Shown one piece after another: positions 1 through 4,244 of a DNA stretch of 5,455 bases. Numbering within the stretch: the first letter of the stretch is position 1; every line of letters starts with the position of its first letter. The notes under the pieces were generated by a model. That model ran no database searches, was not told the DNA's origin, and saw only the letters and a list, made by a program, of their open reading frames with translations. The position numbers and the translations under genes are program-made. This stretch comes from Thermodesulfobacteriota bacterium (GTDB lineage Bacteria > Desulfobacterota > S145-22): NCBI GenBank assembly GCA_024763435.1, contig JANTFN010000136.1, positions 1-5,455 of the forward strand, written 5' to 3'.

Positions 1-27
1 GGGTTTCCAAAGCAAGGCCTCTTTCAT
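1..27 (-). CDS. Start of a gene running off the left edge (possibly AmrS-like radical SAM protein)
   Basis: Only the first nine codons are inside the window (M-K-E-A-L-L-W-K-P). That this is a true gene start is well supported: its ATG overlaps the TGA of the J-domain gene in a four-base ATGA junction, and a perfect AAGGAGG ribosome binding site lies seven bases upstream, embedded in the end of the J-domain gene. Identity is much less certain. The opening M-K/R-E-A-L/M-L/F resembles, from memory, the N-terminus of AmmeMemoRadiSam-type radical SAM proteins (AmrS, related to pyruvate formate-lyase activating enzyme), where a Cys-rich segment follows soon after. Nine residues cannot prove this. 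The two genes are almost certainly co-transcribed and translationally coupled. Confidence 0.6.
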
Positions 28-341
28 GCCTTTGCCTCCTTCTTATCTTCAGGTGGCATCCAGTCGTAATAGAATCTCCGTTTTAACCGTTCTTCATCAG
101 AGAGGCTTGAGGCCAGGAGCATGGCAAGAGGAATTTTAAGGGAATCAAAATCTATTAGGAGTGTTTGATAGGCCCAGTTGAGCTGTGTCATCTTTTTTTC
201 GGTATTAATGTCCTGGGGATTTCGGTCCGGGTGATACCGCTTGGCAAGGTCTTTGTACGCGCGTTTAATGTCGAGGCGGGAAAAAGGGGATGTCAGCCCT
301 AAGATACCCATGGCTTTTTTTAATGCTTTTGCCTTTTCCAT
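24..341 (-). CDS. Small J-domain (DnaJ-like) co-chaperone
   Basis: A 105-residue protein that is essentially a lone J domain. The HPD tripeptide needed to stimulate Hsp70 (DnaK) ATPase is at residues 37-39. It is preceded by a basic helix II (K-R-A-Y-K-D-L-A-K-R-Y, 26-36) and followed by a helix III-like stretch with N-W-A-Y-Q-T (55-60). There is no Gly/Phe region, zinc-finger domain or substrate-binding C-terminal domain, so it is not housekeeping DnaJ (about 370 residues) but a class III-type J protein. The short tail (about 88-105) contains the aromatic stretch F-Y-Y-D-W-M-P-P and ends in charged residues; its role is unknown. The start is supported by a GAGGG ribosome binding site five bases or fewer upstream and by a promoter just beyond. 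Its stop overlaps the start of the next gene, suggesting a client or partner relationship with that product (inference). Confidence 0.9.
   Translation of the reverse strand: MEKAKALKKAMGILGLTSPFSRLDIKRAYKDLAKRYHPDRNPQDINTEKKMTQLNWAYQTLLIDFDSLKIPLAMLLASSLSDEERLKRRFYYDWMPPEDKKEAKA
35..41 (-). promoter_or_regulatory. Ribosome binding site AAGGAGG for the left-edge gene
   Basis: On the minus strand AAGGAGG sits seven bases before the ATG at 27-25. It is the strongest Shine-Dalgarno sequence in the window and lies inside the last codons (Lys-Glu-Ala) of the J-domain gene. It is the main reason for calling a gene at the very edge. Confidence 0.85.
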
Positions 342-358
342 GTTTCCCTCTGCTAAGG

Positions 359-387
359 AATATAACAGTAAATTGAAGCGGTTTCAA
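359..387 (-). promoter_or_regulatory. Sigma-70-like promoter of the J-domain gene
   Basis: Read on the minus strand: TTGAAA (387-382), a 17-base spacer, then TATATT (364-359), with TG one base before the -10 box (extended -10). Each hexamer matches consensus at five of six positions. The expected transcription start near 352 leaves a leader of only about 11 bases, just enough for the GAGGG ribosome binding site (350-346) before the ATG at 341. Confidence 0.7.
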
Positions 388-390
388 GGC

Positions 391-416
391 GCGTAGATAT
401 GTTGCGTGGATATGTT
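391..416. repeat. Two abutting 13-bp direct repeats in the divergent control region
   Basis: GCGTAGATATGTT (391-403) is followed directly by GCGTGGATATGTT (404-416), identical at 12 of 13 positions. The pair lies just outside the -35 box of the J-domain promoter, where a transcription factor could bind as a tandem dimer. Function is inferred from position only. Confidence 0.6.
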
Positions 417-420
417 TTTT

Positions 421-445
421 CTGAAAAGGCCGGATGCGGTTTCAG
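421..445. repeat. Inverted repeat CTGAAA/TTTCAG between the divergent promoters
   Basis: CTGAAA (421-426) and TTTCAG (440-445) are perfect inverted arms, with CCG and CGG inside them that could extend the pairing around a small bulge. No T-run follows, so it is not a terminator for either strand. It could be an operator half-site pair or chance. Confidence 0.3.
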
Positions 446-469
446 GCACTGATTTCTGCCCGAGGTCGT

Positions 470-513
470 GAATTGCCCTGATTTTTTCTGTCAGAGAGAA
501 ACAGGGAATTGCC
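470..513. promoter_or_regulatory. Inverted and direct repeats directly upstream of the decarboxylase promoter (possible operator)
   Basis: CCCTG (476-480) and CAGGG (502-506) are arms of an imperfect inverted repeat whose T-rich and purine-rich inner parts also pair with a few wobble pairs. The octamer GAATTGCC occurs at 470-477 and again at 506-513, the second copy touching the -35 box at 514. This is a plausible binding site for a regulator of the operon, but no known consensus is recognised. Confidence 0.35.
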
Positions 514-542
514 TTGACATCTTTGGCGTTTGCGCATATAAA
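514..542 (+). promoter_or_regulatory. Strong sigma-70-like promoter of the decarboxylase operon
   Basis: A perfect TTGACA -35 box (514-519), the ideal 17-base spacer and TATAAA (537-542, five of six to consensus). Transcription would be expected to start near 549, leaving only about 13 bases before the ATG at 562. It drives the alpha subunit gene and, since no terminator interrupts the cluster, probably all four genes to 3682. It argues against the longer TTG-initiated reading frame, whose start codon is part of the -35 box. Confidence 0.75.
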
Positions 543-548
543 CACACC

Positions 549-553
549 GGAGG
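549..553 (+). promoter_or_regulatory. Ribosome binding site GGAGG deciding the alpha subunit start
   Basis: GGAGG followed by an eight-base spacer before the ATG at 562. This fixes translation at 562 rather than at the TTG at 514, which has no such site and overlaps the promoter. Confidence 0.85.
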
Positions 554-561
554 CATTAAAG

Positions 562-2103
562 ATGGAAAAGTTGCTGAAAGAGCTTGAAAAAAGAAAAAAG
601 ATCAATCAGGGACAGGATGCGCAGAAGCGGATTGACGCGCAGCACAAAAAAGGAAAAATGACGGCCTGGGAAAGAATAGACGCCCTTCTCGACAAGGGCT
701 CTTTTTCAGAGATCAATCCTTTTATGACCTCCCGTGTGACCGACTTTGGCATGGATAAAAAGCGGGTGTCCGGGGATGCAGTAATAACGGGATTTGGTAC
801 GATTAATGGCCGTAAGGTTTATCTCTTTTCACAGGATTTTAGCTTGTTAGGCGGGTCTCTCGGAGAGATGCACGCTGAAAAGATTGTGCGTATCCAGGAT
901 ATGGCGATTGCGAACCAGTGTCCATTGATACAGCTGAATGATTCAGGGGGTGCGCGCATACAGGAAGGAATTCTGTCGCTGAACGGCTATGGTAAAATTT
1001 TTCGAAGAAACGCCCTTGGCTCGGGGTTGATCCCGCAACTGTCGCTGATTCTTGGTCCCTCAGCGGGGGGCGCGGTTTACGCTTCCGGATTATCCGATCT
1101 GGTGTTTATGGTCCGTGGCGTATCTCGCATGTATATTACCGGGCCGGATGTGATTAAAAAGGTTGCCGGGGAGGAAATCGGGCATGAGGAACTCGGAGGT
1201 GCCGATGTTCACGCCCAGCAGAGTGGGGTGGCGCATTTTGCCTTTGACACGGAAAAGGAATGTTTTGAAACGGTTAGAAAACTCCTTGCCTATCTTCCCC
1301 AGAGTACCCTTGAATACCCACCCCTCACGGCCGAGATTCACGATTTCTCGGAAGACGAAACCCTCAACAGCATTGTTCCCCTGGATCCTGAAGAGGCCTA
1401 TGATGTGCATGAGATTGTCGAGCGGGTCTTCGACGCGGAAAGTTTTCTTGAAATCCATGAAGAGTACGCCATGAACGTGGTGGTGGGCCTTGCCCGTTTA
1501 TATGGCCAGCCCGTGGGGGTTGTCGCGAATCAGCCGGAATTTATGGCGGGGGTGCTTGATATTAATGCCTCGGATAAAATCGCCCGCTTTGTTCGGTTTT
1601 GTGATTGCTTCAATCTGCCCATTATTAACCTGATTGACACACCGGGTTATCTGCCGGGTTCAACGCAGGAATTTGATGGTATTATCCGGCATGGGGCGAA
1701 GATTCTCTATGCCTACTCCGAGGCGACAGTTCCAAAGATTGTCCTGATTATGAGAAAGGCCTATGGCGGGGCCTATATTGCCCTCTGCAGCAGGGATATG
1801 GCCTATGACCGGGTTCTTGCCTATCCGTGCGCGGATATTGCGGTTATGGGGGCAGACGGCGCGGTTGGGATTATCTTCAGAAAGGATATCGCGTCCGCGG
1901 ATAATCCAGAGGAACGCCGTGAGGAATTAAAGCGGCAATACATGGAAAAATTTGCCGGGCCGTATCTGTCTGCTTCCTATGGTCTGGTGGACCAGGTGAT
2001 AGCACCGTCACAGACACGCAGTCAGCTTCATTTTGCCCTGGATTCCGTCCTTGAAAAGAGCGAAATTCGTCCGGATAAAAAACACGGAAATATTCCACTG
2101 TAA
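562..2103 (+). CDS. mmdA: Methylmalonyl-CoA decarboxylase, alpha (carboxyltransferase) subunit
   Basis: A 513-residue biotin-dependent acyl-CoA carboxyltransferase of the MmdA/PccB family, about the length of known MmdA (near 510). It moves the carboxyl group from (S)-methylmalonyl-CoA to biotin on the carrier, giving propionyl-CoA; it acts in the cytoplasm, bound to the membrane complex. Visible family marks: an N-terminal helix with G-K-M-T-A-W-E-R-I, D-S-G-G-A-R-I-Q-E (127-135), the first oxyanion loop G-P-S-A-G-G-A-V-Y (165-173), N-Q-P then D-I-N-A-S-D-K in the C-terminal half, the second oxyanion loop R-K-A-Y-G-G-A-Y (398-405), and K-K-H-G-N-I-P-L at the very end, as in MmdA of Veillonella (from memory). 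The downstream carrier and Na+-pump genes favour a decarboxylase over propionyl-CoA carboxylase, whose biotin carboxylase partner is absent. Substrate remains inferred; another acyl-CoA is possible. One oddity is M-G-A-D-G-A-V-G-I (429-437) where P-E-G-A-V-N-I is usual. Confidence 0.9.
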   Translation: MEKLLKELEKRKKINQGQDAQKRIDAQHKKGKMTAWERIDALLDKGSFSEINPFMTSRVTDFGMDKKRVSGDAVITGFGTINGRKVYLFSQDFSLLGGSLGEMHAEKIVRIQDMAIANQCPLIQLNDSGGARIQEGILSLNGYGKIFRRNALGSGLIPQLSLILGPSAGGAVYASGLSDLVFMVRGVSRMYITGPDVIKKVAGEEIGHEELGGADVHAQQSGVAHFAFDTEKECFETVRKLLAYLPQSTLEYPPLTAEIHDFSEDETLNSIVPLDPEEAYDVHEIVERVFDAESFLEIHEEYAMNVVVGLARLYGQPVGVVANQPEFMAGVLDINASDKIARFVRFCDCFNLPIINLIDTPGYLPGSTQEFDGIIRHGAKILYAYSEATVPKIVLIMRKAYGGAYIALCSRDMAYDRVLAYPCADIAVMGADGAVGIIFRKDIASADNPEERREELKRQYMEKFAGPYLSASYGLVDQVIAPSQTRSQLHFALDSVLEKSEIRPDKKHGNIPL

Positions 2104-2117
2104 AGGAGAAAAAGAAA

Positions 2118-2333
2118 ATGGCCAAAGAGATTAAAGCAAAAATGCTGTCAAAAATTTTAGAGGTAAAGGTTCAGCCGGGTGATGCCGTCAAGGCGAAAGA
2201 TGTCCTGCTTGTCCTGGAGTCGATGAAGATGAAGATTCCTGTTCGGACGCCCATAGAGGGCGTTGTCAAATCGATTGATGTCAAGGCGGGAGACACGGTT
2301 GACAGAAATTCCCTGCTTGCCGTGGTCGAGTAA
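2118..2333 (+). CDS. mmdC: Biotin carrier (gamma) subunit, single-domain
   Basis: A 71-residue protein that is nothing but a biotinyl/lipoyl-attachment domain. The biotin acceptor should be Lys37 in E-S-M-K-M (34-38), placed midway between two beta-rich halves, as in the family fold; V-Q-P-G-D-A-V and V-K-A-G-D-T-V are the symmetry-related turns. Carboxybiotin swings between the alpha subunit active site and the beta subunit in the membrane. Classical MmdC and OadA carriers have a long Ala/Pro-rich linker before this domain (MmdC about 130 residues); it is absent here. Size and the Ser at the usual Ala position recall the free-standing B. subtilis BLAP (YngHB). An AAGGAG ribosome binding site (2103-2108) starts at the last base of the alpha subunit stop codon and is nine bases from the ATG. 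The stop codon is followed at once by the ATG of the next gene. Confidence 0.92.
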   Translation: MAKEIKAKMLSKILEVKVQPGDAVKAKDVLLVLESMKMKIPVRTPIEGVVKSIDVKAGDTVDRNSLLAVVE

Positions 2334-2450
2334 ATGATGACGTGGCAGCAGGCGCTGAAACTTGCGCTTGGTATTTATGGCGTGACTTTTGTTGTGGCGA
2401 TGTTTGTGGGGTCTATTGTTATCCTTATCCGTAAAATCACAAGAATGTAA
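2334..2450 (+). CDS. 38-residue single-span membrane subunit (OadG/MmdD-like delta)
   Basis: ATG follows the carrier gene stop codon without a gap (TAAATGATG; start at 2334 or 2337), indicating translational coupling; no clear ribosome binding site of its own is seen. The product is M-M-T-W-Q-Q-A-L-K-L, then a hydrophobic span of about 22 residues (roughly 10-32), ending R-K-I-T-R-M, so the C-terminus should face the cytoplasm by the positive-inside rule. Position between the biotin carrier and beta subunit genes, and the pattern of a short amphipathic start, one span and a basic end, match the small OadG/MmdD subunits that assemble alpha and beta in Na+-pumping decarboxylases. Known relatives are about 80-115 residues and carry a cytoplasmic tail that contacts alpha; that tail is missing here. 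It is complete, not truncated by a frameshift as far as can be seen: the stop is followed by a normal ribosome binding site for the next gene. Confidence 0.8.
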   Translation: MMTWQQALKLALGIYGVTFVVAMFVGSIVILIRKITRM

Positions 2451-2473
2451 ATTAAAACAAGGATTAGATACTG

Positions 2474-3682
2474 ATGCTGGAACAACTGGTAGGTCTTTTC
2501 CCGGGGATTCATGCCTTTTTTATGGTCCCCGGTTATTTGGCGTTTGGGCGGGTTTTCTTAATTCTTTTAGGGGGATTTCTCCTCTATCTCGGCTACAAAG
2601 AGGTTCTTGATCCCCTGCTGATGATTCCCATGGGGTTTGCCATGTGCATGGTTAACGCGGGGATGCTTGTCCTGCCCTCAGGCGGGATAGGAACACTCTT
2701 TCTCAGCCCTCTGACAAGCAAGGTCGGGGAGTTAATAGAGGCCCTTCAGATTTATTTTCTTCAGCCTATTTACACCTTCACCTTTACCAACGGGTTGATT
2801 GCCTGTTTGGTTTTTATGGGGATTGGGGTGATTACGGACGTGGATTTTCTCATAGCCCGCCCCATGCTCAGTTTCTTCCTTGCTGTTATGGCGGAAATGG
2901 GGACGATCCTTACCCTTCCCATCGCGGTTGCTTTCGGATTCCCTTTCAAGGAGGCTGCAGCTATTGCCTCTGTTGGCGGCGCGGATGGGCCGATTGTCCT
3001 TTATGCCTCCCTGATGCTTGCCAAGGAGTTGTTTGTTCCGATTACCGTGGTGGCCTATGTCTATCTCAGTGTGGCCTACGCGGTTTATCCCTACATTATC
3101 AAGATGATGATTCCAAAAGCCCTGCGGGGCATTACGATGGAAGAACAGGAACTGCCCGTCGTCGCGCCCGCGCAGAAATTTGCCTTTTCAGTGGTGGCTG
3201 GCGTTATTCTTTCTCTCTTGTTTCCCGTGGCCGCGCCGCTGATTGCGAGTTTCTTTTTTGGTGTGGCGGTCAAGGAGACGACCCTTGTTCGATTCAAGAA
3301 GTTTCTGGATGATGTTGTCCTGAGCGGGTCAACCGTTTTTCTTGGGTTTACCCTTGGCGCCCTGTTGAGCGTGGATGTCATTTTTTCCAAATCTGTTTTT
3401 CTCGTGATGTTCCTTGGCATGGTAGCGCTGATTCTTTCAGCCGTCGGCGGCCTGATCGGTGGGTTGATTGTCTGCCGCTGGAGCAAAAAGGCCGTCAATC
3501 CGCTGGTGGGAATTGCCGCGGTATCCTGTATTCCTACCACTGCCAAAGTAGCGCAGAAATGCGCCATGGAGGTGGAACCCGAGGCCATGATTCTCCCTCA
3601 CTGCATCGGGCCTTCCGTTGCGGGGGTTATCACGACGGCGATTATCTGCTCGTGCTATATCTCTTACGGACTGCTGCATTAA
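2474..3682 (+). CDS. mmdB: Na+-translocating decarboxylase beta subunit (membrane carboxybiotin decarboxylase / Na+ pump)
   Basis: A 402-residue, very hydrophobic protein of the OadB/MmdB/GcdB family. It decarboxylates carboxybiotin on the carrier, consuming a proton, and couples this to export of Na+ across the inner membrane. Family motifs: G-I-G-V-I-T-D (116-122), G-G-A-D-G-P (168-173) whose Asp171 corresponds to the essential Asp203 of Klebsiella OadB, N-P-L-V-G-I-A-A-V-S (342-351) retaining the Asn and Ser equivalent to Asn373 and Ser382, and G-P-S-V-A-G-V-I near the end. Tyr195/Tyr197 may correspond to the functional Tyr229. It is shorter than OadB (about 433), mainly in the poorly conserved region between the first spans. 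The start is supported by AAGGA (2459-2463), ten bases upstream; the gap from the 38-residue gene is 23 bases. It is the last gene of the operon. The specific substrate is set by the alpha subunit, not by this protein. Confidence 0.92.
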   Translation: MLEQLVGLFPGIHAFFMVPGYLAFGRVFLILLGGFLLYLGYKEVLDPLLMIPMGFAMCMVNAGMLVLPSGGIGTLFLSPLTSKVGELIEALQIYFLQPIYTFTFTNGLIACLVFMGIGVITDVDFLIARPMLSFFLAVMAEMGTILTLPIAVAFGFPFKEAAAIASVGGADGPIVLYASLMLAKELFVPITVVAYVYLSVAYAVYPYIIKMMIPKALRGITMEEQELPVVAPAQKFAFSVVAGVILSLLFPVAAPLIASFFFGVAVKETTLVRFKKFLDDVVLSGSTVFLGFTLGALLSVDVIFSKSVFLVMFLGMVALILSAVGGLIGGLIVCRWSKKAVNPLVGIAAVSCIPTTAKVAQKCAMEVEPEAMILPHCIGPSVAGVITTAIICSCYISYGLLH

Positions 3683-3690
3683 ATCAGGTA

Positions 3691-3761
3691 AAAGGGCTAA
3701 AGGCTAAAGGCTAAGGGCTAAGGGCTAAGGGCTAAGGGCTAAGGGCTAAGGGCTAAGGGCT
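3691..3761. repeat. Heptanucleotide tandem array (AAGGGCT)n
   Basis: Ten consecutive units: AAAGGGCT (3691-3698), two AAAGGCT (3699-3712) and seven perfect AAGGGCT copies (3713-3761). The array starts nine bases after the beta subunit stop and ends about 22 bases before the next start codon. Unit length is not a multiple of three but the array is not coding. Perfect copies at one end and variants at the other suggest recent slippage expansion. G3 runs separated by CTAA occur on the plus strand, matching the general G-quadruplex pattern. Confidence 0.95.
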
Positions 3762-3782
3762 GAAGTGTGAGAAGCTATTTTG

Positions 3783-4151
3783 GTGAGTAAAGAGAGCAAC
3801 AAAGATTATATCAGGGGCGACAAGAAGTTCTGGATCATCGGCAGCGTCATAGCCCTTGGGGGGGCCGGGGGGGTTCGCCTCGTTTCAGCGTTTCTCAAAG
3901 GGACCTCCCTGTTTATTCCGTTATATGCGCTGGGCGTCATCGTAGCTATCGCGGGGTTGGCCCTGATTACCCGGGGAATTGACAAGAAGCGGGAGGGCTT
4001 TCGATATTGCCCCCACTGTATGTCATTGAATGCCTCGGATGCCGAGACCTGCCGAAAGTGTAAAAAAACCATGCCGCCGGTTAACCCGAAAAAGAAATCT
4101 CTACCATTAGCTCAAGAAGATGAAGCTCAGGTTCACTCAGATTCACGCTGA
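3783..4151 (+). CDS. Small two-span membrane protein with C-terminal zinc ribbon (function unknown)
   Basis: A 122-residue product if started at GTG 3783; a TTG immediately before (3780) is the alternative. GTG is preferred because GAGAAG (3769-3774) lies eight bases upstream. An in-frame TGA at 3768-3770 excludes any much longer form. Numbering from the TTG, there are two hydrophobic segments (about 17-39 and 43-64), then a basic stretch, then a zinc-ribbon motif C-P-H-C ... C-R-K-C (Cys 77, 80, 91, 94), then a Lys/Pro-rich and acidic tail. Both membrane segments precede the ribbon, which should be cytoplasmic because basic R-G-I-D-K-K-R follows the second span. Such zinc ribbons often act as docking modules, but no function can be assigned. 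The first span is encoded partly by two G7 runs. The last residues (Q-V-H-S-D-S-R) come from repeat-like DNA and are probably not conserved. Confidence 0.75.
   Translation: MSKESNKDYIRGDKKFWIIGSVIALGGAGGVRLVSAFLKGTSLFIPLYALGVIVAIAGLALITRGIDKKREGFRYCPHCMSLNASDAETCRKCKKTMPPVNPKKKSLPLAQEDEAQVHSDSR
3858..3873 (+). repeat. Twin G7 tracts (GGGGGGG-CC-GGGGGGG) inside a coding region
   Basis: G runs at 3858-3864 and 3867-3873 encode Gly-Gly-Ala-Gly-Gly in the first membrane span of the zinc-ribbon protein. Such runs are prone to polymerase slippage; a one-base change in either would shift the frame before the second span and zinc ribbon. The 16 bases alone satisfy a G3-N1-G3-N2-G3-N1-G3 quadruplex pattern. 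They are also places where sequencing or assembly errors are most likely. Confidence 0.85.
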
Positions 4152-4156
4152 TTTTT
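4126..4156. repeat. Degenerate GATTCACGCT-type short-period repeat at the zinc-ribbon gene end
   Basis: GGTTCACTCA, GATTCACGCT and GATTTTTATT follow each other with a period of about ten bases. This resembles the CAGATTCACGCTGATTTT-like dispersed intergenic repeats I recall from some environmental bacterial genomes. Here it covers the last codons and stop of the zinc-ribbon gene. Only about three diverged units are present. Confidence 0.35.
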
Positions 4157-4212
4157 ATTCGACTGAAAAGCAGGACGTTTCTTATTTCAGCTTTGTTCAG
4201 AAGAAATTTCCC

Positions 4213-4244
4213 TTCAACCTTCTACCTTTTTCTTAACCTTACCC
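4213..4244. repeat. Degenerate TTCAACC/TTCTACC/TTAACC array at the tonB-like gene end
   Basis: TTCAACC (4213-4219), TTCTACC (4220-4226), TTTTTC, TTAACC (4233-4238) and TTACCC (4239-4244) form a loose seven- then six-base periodic tract. The TTA of the last unit is the complement of the tonB-like stop codon. With the opposing repeat at 4126-4156 it fills most of the space between the convergent genes. No clear intrinsic terminator is seen there. Confidence 0.45.

Noticed and set aside
514..561. TTG-initiated N-terminal extension of the alpha subunit (16 extra residues)
   Set aside because: The TTG is part of a perfect -35 box, the extension spans the promoter, and a GGAGG site eight bases before ATG 562 marks the real start.
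384..605. Minus-strand frame across the divergent promoter region
   Set aside because: It would cover both the operon promoter and the start of the alpha subunit gene, and its product looks like random low-complexity sequence.
562..2103. Propionyl-CoA or acetyl-CoA carboxylase beta chain as the identity of the carboxyltransferase
   Set aside because: The fold is the same, but the operon holds an Na+-pump beta subunit and no biotin carboxylase, and the length and C-terminus fit MmdA.
3091..3679. Minus-strand frames opposite the beta subunit gene
   Set aside because: They mirror a strongly conserved membrane protein gene and their translations show no domain or plausible start signals.
3691..3761. 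CRISPR array or true telomere
   Set aside because: The units are seven bases with no spacers, so it is not CRISPR. It is internal to a bacterial gene row, so the likeness to telomeric repeats is only in sequence pattern.
4163..4190. CTGAAA...TTTCAG inverted repeat between the convergent genes as a bidirectional terminator
   Set aside because: Only a six-pair, AT-rich stem with a 16-base loop and no T-run on either side; too weak to call.
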